Source: Cepaea nemoralis (taxonomy: Eukaryota > Mollusca > Gastropoda > Stylommatophora > Helicidae). From it: 64,000 bases of DNA. The notes beneath the pieces were generated by a model. The model had not been told where the DNA came from. It worked only from the letters and a program-made list of their open reading frames with translations, and searched no databases. The stretch covers positions 358,363 through 422,362 of the forward strand of contig JACEFZ010028139.1 in assembly GCA_014155875.1 (NCBI GenBank), given 5' to 3'. Both the position numbers and the translations under genes were made by a program. Shown one piece after another: positions 21,997-31,745 of the stretch (its first letter is position 1; every line of letters begins with the position of its first letter).

Positions 21997-22244
21997 TGTA
22001 GCAGAATGCAGTACTTGGGTGTGCAAAGTTACAGCACGCTTGAGCATCAGGATGGAATGAGGAGAAAGATGCTCTAGTCGTGACGTAGCTGGTTGTTGGG
22101 GCGGTCAGAAACACCTAGGACTAGAAGACAGAGGCCGTCATCATGTTTGTATTCTACTATGACTTTGTATCGGCCATAACGTTCAATAAAGATGTTTTAT
22201 ACTAGTCCAAGACTCGTTAGTCCTCTATGCTTCACACTGTTACA
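21997..22244 (+). repeat. 3' LTR of Gypsy copy 1
   Basis: 248 bp, nearly identical to 13581-13828 (two differences seen). AATAAA at 22185-22190. Followed by the target duplication ATTG at 22245-22248. Confidence 0.95.
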
Positions 22245-23165
22245 ATTGCAATGTCTACTATCTGCATTCTCCAATGCTTGTTCGCAATTTGGTTTAACAA
22301 TTAGCAAAAAGAAGACACAGGTTATGTCACAATGGGGTACCATCAATCTTTATTGACGACGCCGAACTAGAGATAGTAGACCATTTTACATATCTAGGAT
22401 CAGAGGTAAATAGCAAATTATCCCTCGATCAGGAAATCAATATCCGGATTGGTAAGGCAGCAACAACAATGAACAGGTTAAGAAAAAGAGTCTGGGAGAA
22501 CAGGAAGCTTACTGCCGAAAAAAAAGTCCTTGTCTATCAAGTCTGTGTCCTTAGTACTCTTCTTTATGGCAGTAAAACCTGGACAACTTACACACACCAA
22601 GAGAAACGGTGTCTGCGAAGAATTCTTGGTATTAAGTGGCAAGACAAAAATCACAAATACTGAAGTATTGGATAGATCAGATTGTGTGACGGTTTATTCC
22701 ATCCTCAGTCTTCGTAGACTTAGATGGATAGGACATCTTAGGAGGATAGATGATGGTAGAATACCAAAGGACATCTTTTTTGGTGAATTACAGATGGGTA
22801 AGAGATCTCAGGGTCGGCCTCTACTACGATACAAAGATGTGTGTAAGCGGGACATGATTGATACAGGCATTGATAATGCACATTGGGAGCAAGACGCCGC
22901 TGAACGTGTTGCATGGAAGGCAAACATCAGAAATAGAATAAAGACAAAGGAGAAAATTATTACAGATAAGTCACACACCGAGCGTGTAAGACGTAAGATG
23001 GTGCATGATGGTGGAAATGACCACGTGTTCATATGCACCCACTGTGAACGGACATTTACAGCGCGAATTCGCCTTATCAGTCACATTCGCTACCGCCACA
23101 GGTAAAAGTTATTATGCCTTTCTAAAGCACAAACTATCGTCTGTCAAGACGGCAAGGTGCCAATG
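22245..23165 (+). mobile_element. LINE-A copy 2, 3' part
   Basis: Resumes LINE-A exactly where the Gypsy element interrupted it and runs through the ORF C-terminus and 3' UTR. It ends with ctgtcaagacggcaaggtgc, then caatga, and is followed at once by a 23-bp minisatellite. Confidence 0.92.
22249..23105 (+). pseudogene. LINE-A copy 2 ORF, 3' part (broken)
   Basis: Corresponds to residues from about 750 to the end of the LINE-A ORF. Compared with copy 1 there are deletions near 22333 and 22608 (the latter removes the LNSFHMR region) and a frame change near 22648. The C-terminal GRPLLRYKD motif and the C2H2 finger (ICTHCERTFTARIRLISHIR) are still readable. Confidence 0.88.
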
Positions 23166-24358
23166 AAAGAAACTATCAACCGTGTGGTTTAGAAACTATT
23201 ATCTGCGTGGCTTATAATTCGCAAACGTATGGATTAGAAACTATCAATTGTGGGGGTGTAGAAACTATCAACTGTGTGGTGTAGAAACTATCACCTGTGT
23301 GGTTTAGAAACTATCATCCGTGTAGTTAAAAACTGTCATCTGTGTGGTTTAGAAACTATGAACTGTGTGGTGTAGAAACTGTCATCTGTGGTTTAGAAAC
23401 TATCACGTGTGTCGTTTAGAAACTATCATCTGTGTGGTGTAAAACCTATCATCTGTGTGGTTTAGAAACTGTCATCTGTGTGGTGTAGAAACTATCATCT
23501 GTGTGGTGTAGAAACTATCATCTGTGTGGTTTAGAAACTATCATCTGTGTGGTTTAGAAACTGTAATCTGTGTGGTGTAGAAACTATCATCTGTGTGGTG
23601 TAGAAACTATCATCTGTGTGGTGTAGAAACTATCATCTGTGTGGTGTAGAAACTATCATCTGTGTTGTGTAGAAACTATCATCTGTGTGATTTAGAAGCT
23701 ATCATCTGTGTGGTTTAGAAGCTATCATTTTTGTGGTTTAGAAACTAGCATCTTTGTAGTTTAGAAACTATCATCTGTGTGGCTTAGAAACTATCAACTG
23801 TGTGTTTTAGAAGCTATCATCTGTGTGGTGTAGAAACTATCATCTGTGTGATTTACAATCTATCATCTGTGTGGTTTAGAAACTATCATCTGTGTGGTGT
23901 ATAAGCTGTCATCTGTGTGGTGTAGAAACTATAAACTGTATGGTTTAGAAACTATGAACTGTGTGGTGTAGAAACTATCACCTGTGTGGTGTAGAAACTA
24001 TCACCTGTGTGGTGTAGAAACTATGAACTGTGTGGTGTAGAAACTATGAACTGTGTGGTGTAGAAACTATGAACTGTGTGGTGTAGAAACTATAAACTGT
24101 GTGGTGTAGAAACTATGAACTGTGTGGTGTAGAAACTATAAACTGTGTGGTGTAGAAACTATGAACTGTGTGGTGTAGAAACTATAAACTGTGTGGTGTA
24201 GAAACTATGAACTGTGTGGTGTAGAAACTATGAACTGTGTGGTGTAGAAACTATGAACTGTGTGGTGTAGAAACTATAAACTGTGTGGTGTAGAAACTAT
24301 GGACTGTGTGGTGTAGAAACTATCAACTGTGTGGTGTAGAAACTATCACCTGTGTGGC
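23166..24358. repeat. 23-bp minisatellite
   Basis: About 50 units of 23 bp built from agaaactatcatctgtgtgg plus tgt or ttt. The left part has mixed variants (atcatc, atcacc, atcaac). The right part alternates atgaactg and ataaactg units regularly. The unit word aaactatcatctgt matches aaactatcgtctgt in the LINE-A 3' UTR that abuts the array. Confidence 0.95.
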
Positions 24359-25017
24359 TTCATCTATACACAACTCCAGTGTCAAGTATTGGCGTTGGCT
24401 GTCTTTAAGTACTCATACTGTGCACGTGCTAGTCTCTACGACCAACACTCCAATGGCAGTTACAAACTGTTGTTAAAATTGCCAGCAATCTTTAAAACAT
24501 AGATCATTGCATTTTTATACTTTCAAATTAAGAGAACTGGCGAGTTAAAAATGTAGCCGCAATTAATTCTATAGATTTCCCCATACACAGATACTGACTT
24601 TTGCAGCTGCCAGAGACTGCAATTTTCCTGGGCTGTTTTACAGAAATGAAATGCTGATCCAGTGACGTGCGTTAATGATCCAAATGAGTAGAGCTGTCAT
24701 TGCGAACACAGCATGACACGCACTTGAGCACACGGATGCAATAGCACAATTATCAATGTAGACAGCTTACGTGTGGTTGTTGAAATCGAACATGCATATT
24801 CTGGCAATATGTAGCTAATTGTGTTTTCCCCATTGACGCATTGTTAAAGACACATCGTCAGGCACTACTAGATATAAAGCACACATAGTGTTTCAGTGGG
24901 CGCTCTAACGGAAGATCACGGAAACAATCTACCGCCTGTACACAAGAAACATTTGTAAGGACTTTGGAACACCTGAAGTAGTCAAAGTAAACACAAGAAA
25001 AGGGCCTTCTTACGGGT
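24359..25017. other. Spacer without recognised gene
   Basis: Unique-looking sequence. No sustained open frame, element end or RNA gene seen. Confidence 0.5.
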
Positions 25018-25215
25018 AGTAAGTCGCATGTGGCATCTGGTGTCGGGCCTATATTTGTATAAGTGTAGTAAGTCGCATGAGGCATCTGGTGTCGGGCCTA
25101 TATTTGTATAAACCATCGGCACTAACCATCAGTGACTTTATCAGTATCACATCGGTACTAGTCGTCAGTGACGTTGTCAGTATCACATCGGTACTAGTCG
25201 TCAGTATCACGTGGG
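25018..25215. repeat. Local short duplications
   Basis: A ~50-bp unit (gtagtaagtcgcatg ... gtcgggcctatatttgtata) is present twice (25017-25110). It is followed by about two and a half copies of tatcacatcggtactagtcg (25143-25208). Confidence 0.85.
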
Positions 25216-25264
25216 CAGCCTTTACCCCCCATGACGTTTCCTGGAACACATTTAACGCTGGGTC

Positions 25265-25375
25265 GACCCAGGAGTCCAGGTCAATTGTTTAAATTCGCCT
25301 TGATGCGGATTCGAACGCCATACCACCTCTAGGGCATGCGAGCGTCTGTCCACTAATAGGCAGATGCCACTTCTC
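25265..25375 (-). mobile_element. tRNA-like SINE head
   Basis: On the minus strand, tagtggacagacg is followed about 35 bases later by gttcgaatccg. These resemble the A and B boxes of a pol III promoter. A full cloverleaf could not be drawn, so a SINE relic is more likely than a tRNA gene. Boundaries are approximate. Confidence 0.4.
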
Positions 25376-25435
25376 CATAATAATTGCTCAACAGAAATGC
25401 TTCACCTGGGAGTCATGGCCCATGATAACACCCCC

Positions 25436-25502
25436 TCCCCCAGACAGACGCACAGACACACAGACACACAGACACACACACAGGCACGCAGGCACGCACG
25501 CC

Positions 25503-25550
<48 letters not shown>
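25436..25550. repeat. CA-rich microsatellite
   Basis: Irregular acacag/cacg words, then a pure CA run at 25505-25549. Confidence 0.96.
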
Positions 25551-25551
<1 letters not shown>

Positions 25552-25964
25552 TGCCACAAGAGTGTAATGAAGTTAAAGCGATCATTCCTAAAAAGGTGGA
25601 CTATTTCTGAGATCTGAAGCAACGTATCGTACGTTTTTCGCTTTTGAGATTATAGTGCAATCCTAAGTGTTGATATTTTTTCCATATCCGTTTTATAGGA
25701 TATCGCAGTCAACACCAGCATTTCTGCTGCTGTGATCTCTTAGCAAGTGTACGTTCAGTAGTTTGCCATTGCTTTCTGAATGACCGGCGCCGATACTAAC
25801 GCAAAACCAACGCAGCGCGGTCTGCTGCCAAATCGCGTACAGCTGTGTTTCGAAAGCGGGTATATGGGATTACGAACCGCGTCCGTAAGCCCTTCGCCAT
25901 GGAGACCGGCAAGTGTTGATTACCATTAATAAACGAATTCAGCCAGGCGTAGATCCGTAGTATG
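25551..25964. other. Spacer without recognised gene
   Basis: No supported feature. The words at 25760-25900 (caaatcgcgtacagctg and neighbours) look unique. Confidence 0.5.
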
Positions 25965-26022
25965 AATAAATGAATGAATGAATGAATGAATGAATGAATG
26001 AATGAATGAATGAATGAATGAA
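25965..26022. repeat. (AATG)n microsatellite
   Basis: About 14 tetranucleotide units of tgaa/aatg. Confidence 0.97.
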
Positions 26023-26734
26023 TGTCTTTATTTTCAAAGGGTTGAGAATTGGGCTTCGCAGGTGCGTCTGACATTGAGCCCTTCTTCTCTATTTCCTCTC
26101 ATACATTCTTTCATTCAACATCAGTTATGAAGCAAGGCGAATCTGTTAACGCCAATCAACCTTAAGTTATCGTGGATTTGAAACGGTCAAATCTACTCAC
26201 TGCATCCCCAAGAGAAAATATCAGACCCTAATACTCATCATCATCAGATATCGGAACCTTTCCAAGAACGTCGCTCTCATCACGAGCTGCCGAGAAGGTT
26301 ATCGATTCTGTACCAGTTCTCGTGCCTCGTGTATGTTCGTGCTCAAGGTGACTGCACTGACCTATGTCAATCGTTGTGCTGGTCGACCCATGACCTCTCC
26401 AAAAGGAACCATGGCCGCCAACACTGTTCTTTCCAAACCACTATGACCTCAATATGACCACACGGTTTTAATGTTCGAGACATGTTATTTATGAGCCAGA
26501 TGTCTCCTATGTCCAGATTTGGTAGCAGTCAGTAAAGTACTACTTCTTGAGTGATTGCCACACGGTCCATGACTCACCTCTGTACATTGCCACAGGAAAG
26601 ATGCAGATTCTAAGAATGTTTTCTATAATTTGTTTGCTGTTATGCCATCGTCTGTCTGATGATTATGTAAATATATCTTGTGGAAGCCACCGCGTTTGTT
26701 ATATTAAGTTCATGTTAATCTGGGTGATGAGTTT
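26023..26734. other. Spacer without recognised gene
   Basis: No domain-bearing frame. The methionine at 26547 opens a frame with a hydrophobic segment that simply runs into the 36-bp array, and I do not regard it as a gene. Confidence 0.5.
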
Positions 26735-29214
26735 CCCACACCTTGGGCATATACCAGGACCAGCTACTGTCCCACACCTTGGGCATATAACAGGACCAGC
26801 TACTGTCCCACACATTGGGCATATACCAGGACCAGCAACTGTCCCACACATTGGGCATATACCAGGACCAGCTACTGTCCCACACATTGGGCATATAACA
26901 GGACCAGCTACTGTCCCACACCTTGGGCATATAACAGGACCAGCTACTGTCCCACACATTGGGCATATAACAGGACCAGCTACTGTCCCACACATTGGGC
27001 ATATAACAGGACCAGCTACTGTCCCACACCTTGGGCATATAACAGGACCAGCTACTGTCCCACACATTGGGCATATACCAGGACCAGCTACTGTCCCACA
27101 CATTGGGCATATACCAGGACCAGCTACTGTCCCACACCTTGGGCATATAACAGGACCAGCTACTGTCCCACACATTGGGCATATACCAGGACCAGCTACT
27201 GTCCCACACCTTGGGCATATAACAGGACCAGCTACTGTCCCACACATTGGGCATATACCAGGACCAGCTACTGTCCCACACCTTGGGCATATAACAGGAC
27301 CAGCTACTGTCCCACACCTTGGGCATATACCAGGACCAGCTACTGTCCCACACCTTGGGCATATACCAGGACCAGCTACTGTCCCACACCTTGGGCATAT
27401 ACCAGGACCAGCTACTGTCCCACACCTTGGGCGTATATCAGGACCAGCTACTGTCCCACATCTTGGGCATATACCAGGACCAGCTACTGTCCCACACATT
27501 GGGCATATACCAGGACCAGCTACTGTCTCACACCTTGGGCATATACCAGGACCAGCTACTGTCCCACACCTTGGGCATATACCAGAACCAGCTACTGTCC
27601 CACATCTTAGGCATATACCAGGACCAGCAACTGTCCCACACATTGGGCATATACCAGGACCAGCTACTGTCCCACACCTTGGGCATATACCAGGACCAGC
27701 AACTGTCCCACACATTGGGCATATACCAGGACCAGCTACTGTCCCACACCTTGGGCATATATCAGGACCAGCTACTGTCCCACACATTGGGCATATACCA
27801 GGACCAGCTACTGTCCCACACCTTGGGCATATACCAGGACCAGCTACTGTCCCACACCTTGGGCATATATCAGGACCAGCTACTGTCCCACACATTGGGC
27901 ATATACCAGGACCAGCTACTGTCCCACACCTTGGGCATATACCAGGACCAGCTACTGTCCCACACCTTGGGCATATACCAGGACCAGCTACTGTCCCACA
28001 CCTTGGGCATATACCAGGACCAGCTACTGTCCCACACCTTGGGCATATACCAGGACCAGCTACTGTCCCACACCTTGGGCATATACCAGGACCAGCTACT
28101 GTCCCACACATTGGGCATATACCAGGACCAGCTACTGTCCCACACCTTGGGCATATACCAGGACCAGCTACTGTCCCACACTTGGGCATATACCAGGACC
28201 AGCTACTGTCCCACACATTGGGCATATACCAGGACCAGCTACTGTCCCACACCTTGGGCATATACCAGGACCAGCTACTGTCCCACACATTGGGCATATA
28301 CCAGGACCAGCTACTGTCCCACACCTTGGGCATATACCAGGACCAGCTACTGTCCCACACCTTGGGCATATACCAGGACCAGCTACTGTCCCACACCTTG
28401 GGCATATACCAGGACCAGCAACTGTCCCACACCTTGGGCATATACCAGGACCAGCTACTGTCCCACACCTTGGGCATATACCAGGACCAGCAACTGTCCC
28501 ACACATTGGGCATATACCAGGACCAGCTACTGTCCCACACCTTGGGCATATATCAGGACCAGCTACTGTCCCACACATTGGGCATATACCAGGACCAGCT
28601 ACTGTCTCACACATTGGGCATATACCAGGACCAGCTACTGTCCCACACATTGGGCATATACCAGGACCAGCTACTGTCCCACATCTTGGGCATATACCAG
28701 GACCAGCTACTGTCCCACACATTGGGCATATACCAGGACCAGCAACTGTCCCACACCTTGGGCATATACCAGGACCAGCTACTGTCCCACACCTTGGGCA
28801 TATACCAGGACCAGCTACTGTCCCACACATTGGGCATATACCAGGACCAGCTACTGTCCCACATCTTGGGCATATACCAGGACCAGCTACTGTCCCACAC
28901 ATTGGGCATATACCAGGACCAGCTACTGTCCCACACATTGGGCATATACCAGGACCAGCTACTGTCCCACACCTTGGGCATATATCAGGACCAGCTACTG
29001 TCCCACACATTGGGCATATACCAGGACCAGCAACTGTCCCACATCTTGGGCATATACCAGGACCAGCAACTGTCCCACACCTTGGGCATATACCAGGACC
29101 AGCAACTGTCCCACATCTTGGGCATATACCAGGACCAGCAACTGTCCCACACATTGGGCATATACCAGGACCAGCTACTGTCCCACACCTTGGGCATATA
29201 CCAGGACCAGCTAC
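26735..29214. repeat. 36-bp minisatellite, ~69 units
   Basis: Unit words: cacaccttgggcatatacca and ggaccagctactgtcc. Variation is concentrated at three sites: cacaCCttgg versus cacaCAttgg, ataACa/ataCCa/atATCa, and gctact versus gcaact. The ataaca variant is limited to the left end (before about 27300). Near 28182 one unit lacks a base (cacacttggg). Because 36 is a multiple of three and most frames lack stops, long open frames (up to 939 codons) arise in all three plus frames and two minus frames. They are not evidence of a protein. Confidence 0.96.
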
Positions 29215-29299
29215 TTTACTTTTCTACGAATCATTTCCAGCTGTGCACTCGTTCATCCGGTGACGTTGTCTTTAATCAGTCTAAAAGATACATTTGTCC

Positions 29300-29385
29300 C
29301 AAATTTTCTCACATTGATGGGAAGCGCCTGGGATTTGAACTCGCGCTCACTACAACGCCACTGTAAGCACTAACTCAATTTATGA
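29300..29385 (-). mobile_element. tRNA-like SINE head
   Basis: The minus strand carries gagttcaaatcccaggcg, a B-box-like word, about 40 bases after gttagtgcttacagtgg, which is A-box-like. Position and spacing suggest a tRNA-derived SINE relic. Weak evidence. Confidence 0.3.
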
Positions 29386-30012
29386 CAGTCAACACACTGT
29401 TAGTGGTAAAGATATTAATAGGGAATACTTCCTATGGGAAAACGTGAAAGGCATACATCATAACTATATTCATATCTATATATTTAGCGTTCTCCCATAG
29501 TCCTCATAAAGTGTCCTGTCACAGTGATGACAAACAAAAATCCGCATTCTTATAAATATGTATTTGTATTTTTCTGTTGCTTTCTGTCTTCGTGAAGTAA
29601 GCCCACTCTTTTTACCATTCCAGTGTTTGCACATTCACATATTTACTAGCAAATGTCTCCTCATGGGTACAGCCTATTCGCCAGGAAAAAATCGTAGTCT
29701 TACGAGCATTGCATGAATGTTCGTATTGAACTAGAGACAGACTGCTATTGACTCAGCTAATCATTTATGCTAACAATCAATACTTTATGATAGAAACGGT
29801 GCTCCAGGGAACGACTTTTTGTTCAGAGTTGCAACACTAGCCCAGATATTGCCTATGTAACGCGTCTTGCTGCGGTAGATAGCTAATGATCAATTTTTAC
29901 CGTGTCTGTTGACAAGAGAGCATACAGTAGTGAGTCTTGATGAGATCGTGTCTATTGTTTTCTGTCGTATTATTTTATATCACATGTGTATGTAATATTT
30001 ATCTTGTTGTTT
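29386..30012. other. Spacer without recognised gene
   Basis: AT-rich, no supported feature. Confidence 0.5.
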
Positions 30013-30200
30013 GTAGTCGTGGTTGTTTAATAGTTAATACGCTTGCTTACCAATACAGGGTTTAATTTCCAGCAGTGGCAGGATCAATTTCTTCAACCAC
30101 TACGTCTGGGGGGATCGATCCAGCTCCCCAAAATGGCATCTCCGAATCTTCAAGATATCGGTTGGGAAGGGAACTGACCATCCGCTTCATAATTCCGTGA
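30013..30200 (+). mobile_element. tRNA-derived SINE-like relic
   Basis: The stretch tagttaatacgcttgcttac followed by agggtttaatttccagcagt has the layout of a tRNA D arm/A box, anticodon arm and B box. A non-tRNA body with tctggggggatcgatcc follows. The B box is degraded (GTTTAATTTCC). The end is approximate. Confidence 0.4.
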
Positions 30201-30387
30201 TCTACTATATACGAAAGACTATCTGTTTATTAACTCCCACCGTTGGTTATTAGCCAGGAAGACAGGCCTTCGCGAACGTGGATACAATCAGAGAAGTCCT
30301 GTATGTACGCTGTGTATTTCAATGATGGTGCATGGAAGTCTTCACGGATACGCCATACTTGCTCTTCCTGTGGCAAACATGCAATCA

Positions 30388-30725
30388 CTGAGAACATGTA
30401 TGAACAGCCAACAATGAGAGAATGATTGCAGCATGAATAACCAACAATGAGAGAATGATTGCAGCATGCATAGTCACCAATGAGAGAATGATTGCAGCAT
30501 AAATAGTCACCAATGAGAGAATGATTGCGGTATGAATTGCCAACAATGAGAGAATGATAACAGTATGAATAGCCAACAATGAGAGAATAATTGCAGCATG
30601 AATAGCCAACAATGAGAGAATAATTGCAGCATGAATAGTCACCAATGAGAGAATGATTATAGTATGAATAGACAACAATCAGAGACGGTCTGCAACATGA
30701 ATAGCCAGTAATGAGATAATGTTTG
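30388..30725. repeat. 33-bp minisatellite, ~10 units
   Basis: Unit words: aatagtcaccaatgagagaa and tgattgcagcatg. The unit length is a multiple of three, which explains a 174-codon open frame on the minus strand. Confidence 0.93.
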
Positions 30726-31245
30726 CACATATCACTTGACATATAACCACACACTACATGTTACCGCTATTCTCAACTAACTCCTCTCATTGCTATTCCG
30801 AACTCAATTCCGAAAACCCTCTTCGCCGCTTCGAAAATAGGCATGATACAACAGAGGATGATATCTCGGGGAAGACAAGCATAGCAGTGCCAACACATTC
30901 ATGCCGCTGCCATAGTTATCCCGAGAAGGGGTCAAAAGGAGGGTGAACATAACATTATTTCACGATGTCTACATGTATTGTGTGAGAAAAATACACACGC
31001 GCATATTCCTATATTATATAGTGAAAGAATGCCACAGAAAAAGTGTATGCAGTGTGTATAGTTTTCACGAGTTAACGAAGGTGAACGGATGAATAATGTT
31101 CTTGCATTTACCACGTCGGAAAATAGCTTGTGAAGCATGTTGCTCATACAGTCGCTAAATTGGAGGGTTAGGTCTCAACACTTGGTGAAGAATCATGAGA
31201 ATTCAAATACAGATAGCCAGCATACTGCTGTGTCAGTCCATTATC
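30726..31245. other. Spacer without recognised gene
   Basis: No supported feature. Confidence 0.5.
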
Positions 31246-31469
31246 ATCTAGATCAGGGGTGGCCAACACGAGGCCCGCGGGCCGCATGCGGCCCGCCGGG
31301 AGTAATGTTGTGGCCTGCGGAGTGGGAAGCGACGATGTGGTCGAGGCTGTAGCACGCTTGCTTGCTTAATTTAATTAGCAAAATAAAATTAGGTGAGTGG
31401 CCCGGCAGGAAATATTATTTCTGAAATTTGGCCCGCCTGCTAAAAAGATTGGCCACCCCTGATCTAGAT
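31246..31469. mobile_element. hAT-type MITE with 8-bp target duplication
   Basis: The 208-bp element spans 31254-31461 and is flanked by the perfect direct repeat ATCTAGAT (31246-31253 and 31462-31469). The ends are perfect 13-bp inverted repeats: caggggtggccaa on the left and its complement on the right. Next to the left end is the palindromic stretch gcccgcgggccgcatgcggc. CAG-type termini plus an 8-bp duplication are the signature of hAT transposons. There is no transposase, so it must have been moved in trans. Confidence 0.9.
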
Positions 31470-31745
31470 GACTCAATGCAAAAGTAGAACCAGTGAAAAA
31501 ATATAACCTTGCAAACATCTACTAGCTCCGGATATAATGATCATAGGAGATTGTGTTTGTTTACAACTGCTTAGCACTGGACGTTATAGTGGAGACAAAG
31601 AATGAACTATAATTCACGCTCACAGATGACGAATGTAGTACTACGGTTTATCCATTGCTTAACAACAGTATATATTGTAAGTGCAGAAATTAATATATCT
31701 AGCCACATAGATAACATCAGATGGAAGATGCATCACCGAAATATA
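31470..31745. other. Spacer
   Basis: No supported feature between the MITE and LINE-B. Confidence 0.5.

Larger units (their letters stand above)
13581..22244 (+). mobile_element. Gypsy-type LTR retrotransposon, copy 1
   Basis: An 8664-bp complete element nested in LINE-A copy 2. It has 248-bp LTRs starting TGTA and ending TACA, a 1.2-kb leader, gag, pol in the order protease, reverse transcriptase, RNase H, integrase, and a ~1.9-kb 3' region without a recognised gene. The pol order is that of Ty3/Gypsy elements. The LTRs differ at only two positions that I can find, suggesting recent insertion, yet gag and pol contain frame breaks. A related, more decayed copy starts at 60303. Confidence 0.93.

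Noticed and set aside
20131..22114. Minus-strand ORFs in the Gypsy 3' region as an antisense or env gene
   Set aside because: Short, AT-driven, without recognisable domains, and partly overlapping the 51-bp duplication and the LTR.
25265..25375. A functional tRNA gene
   Set aside because: Only A- and B-box-like words are present. The acceptor and T stems do not pair well enough for a cloverleaf.
26547..29366. A 939-residue repetitive protein (and overlapping 684-, 616- and 328-residue frames)
   Set aside because: All are products of a stop-free 36-bp tandem unit read in several frames on both strands. A one-base loss near 28182 switches the frame without closing it, which is not expected of a selected coding sequence.
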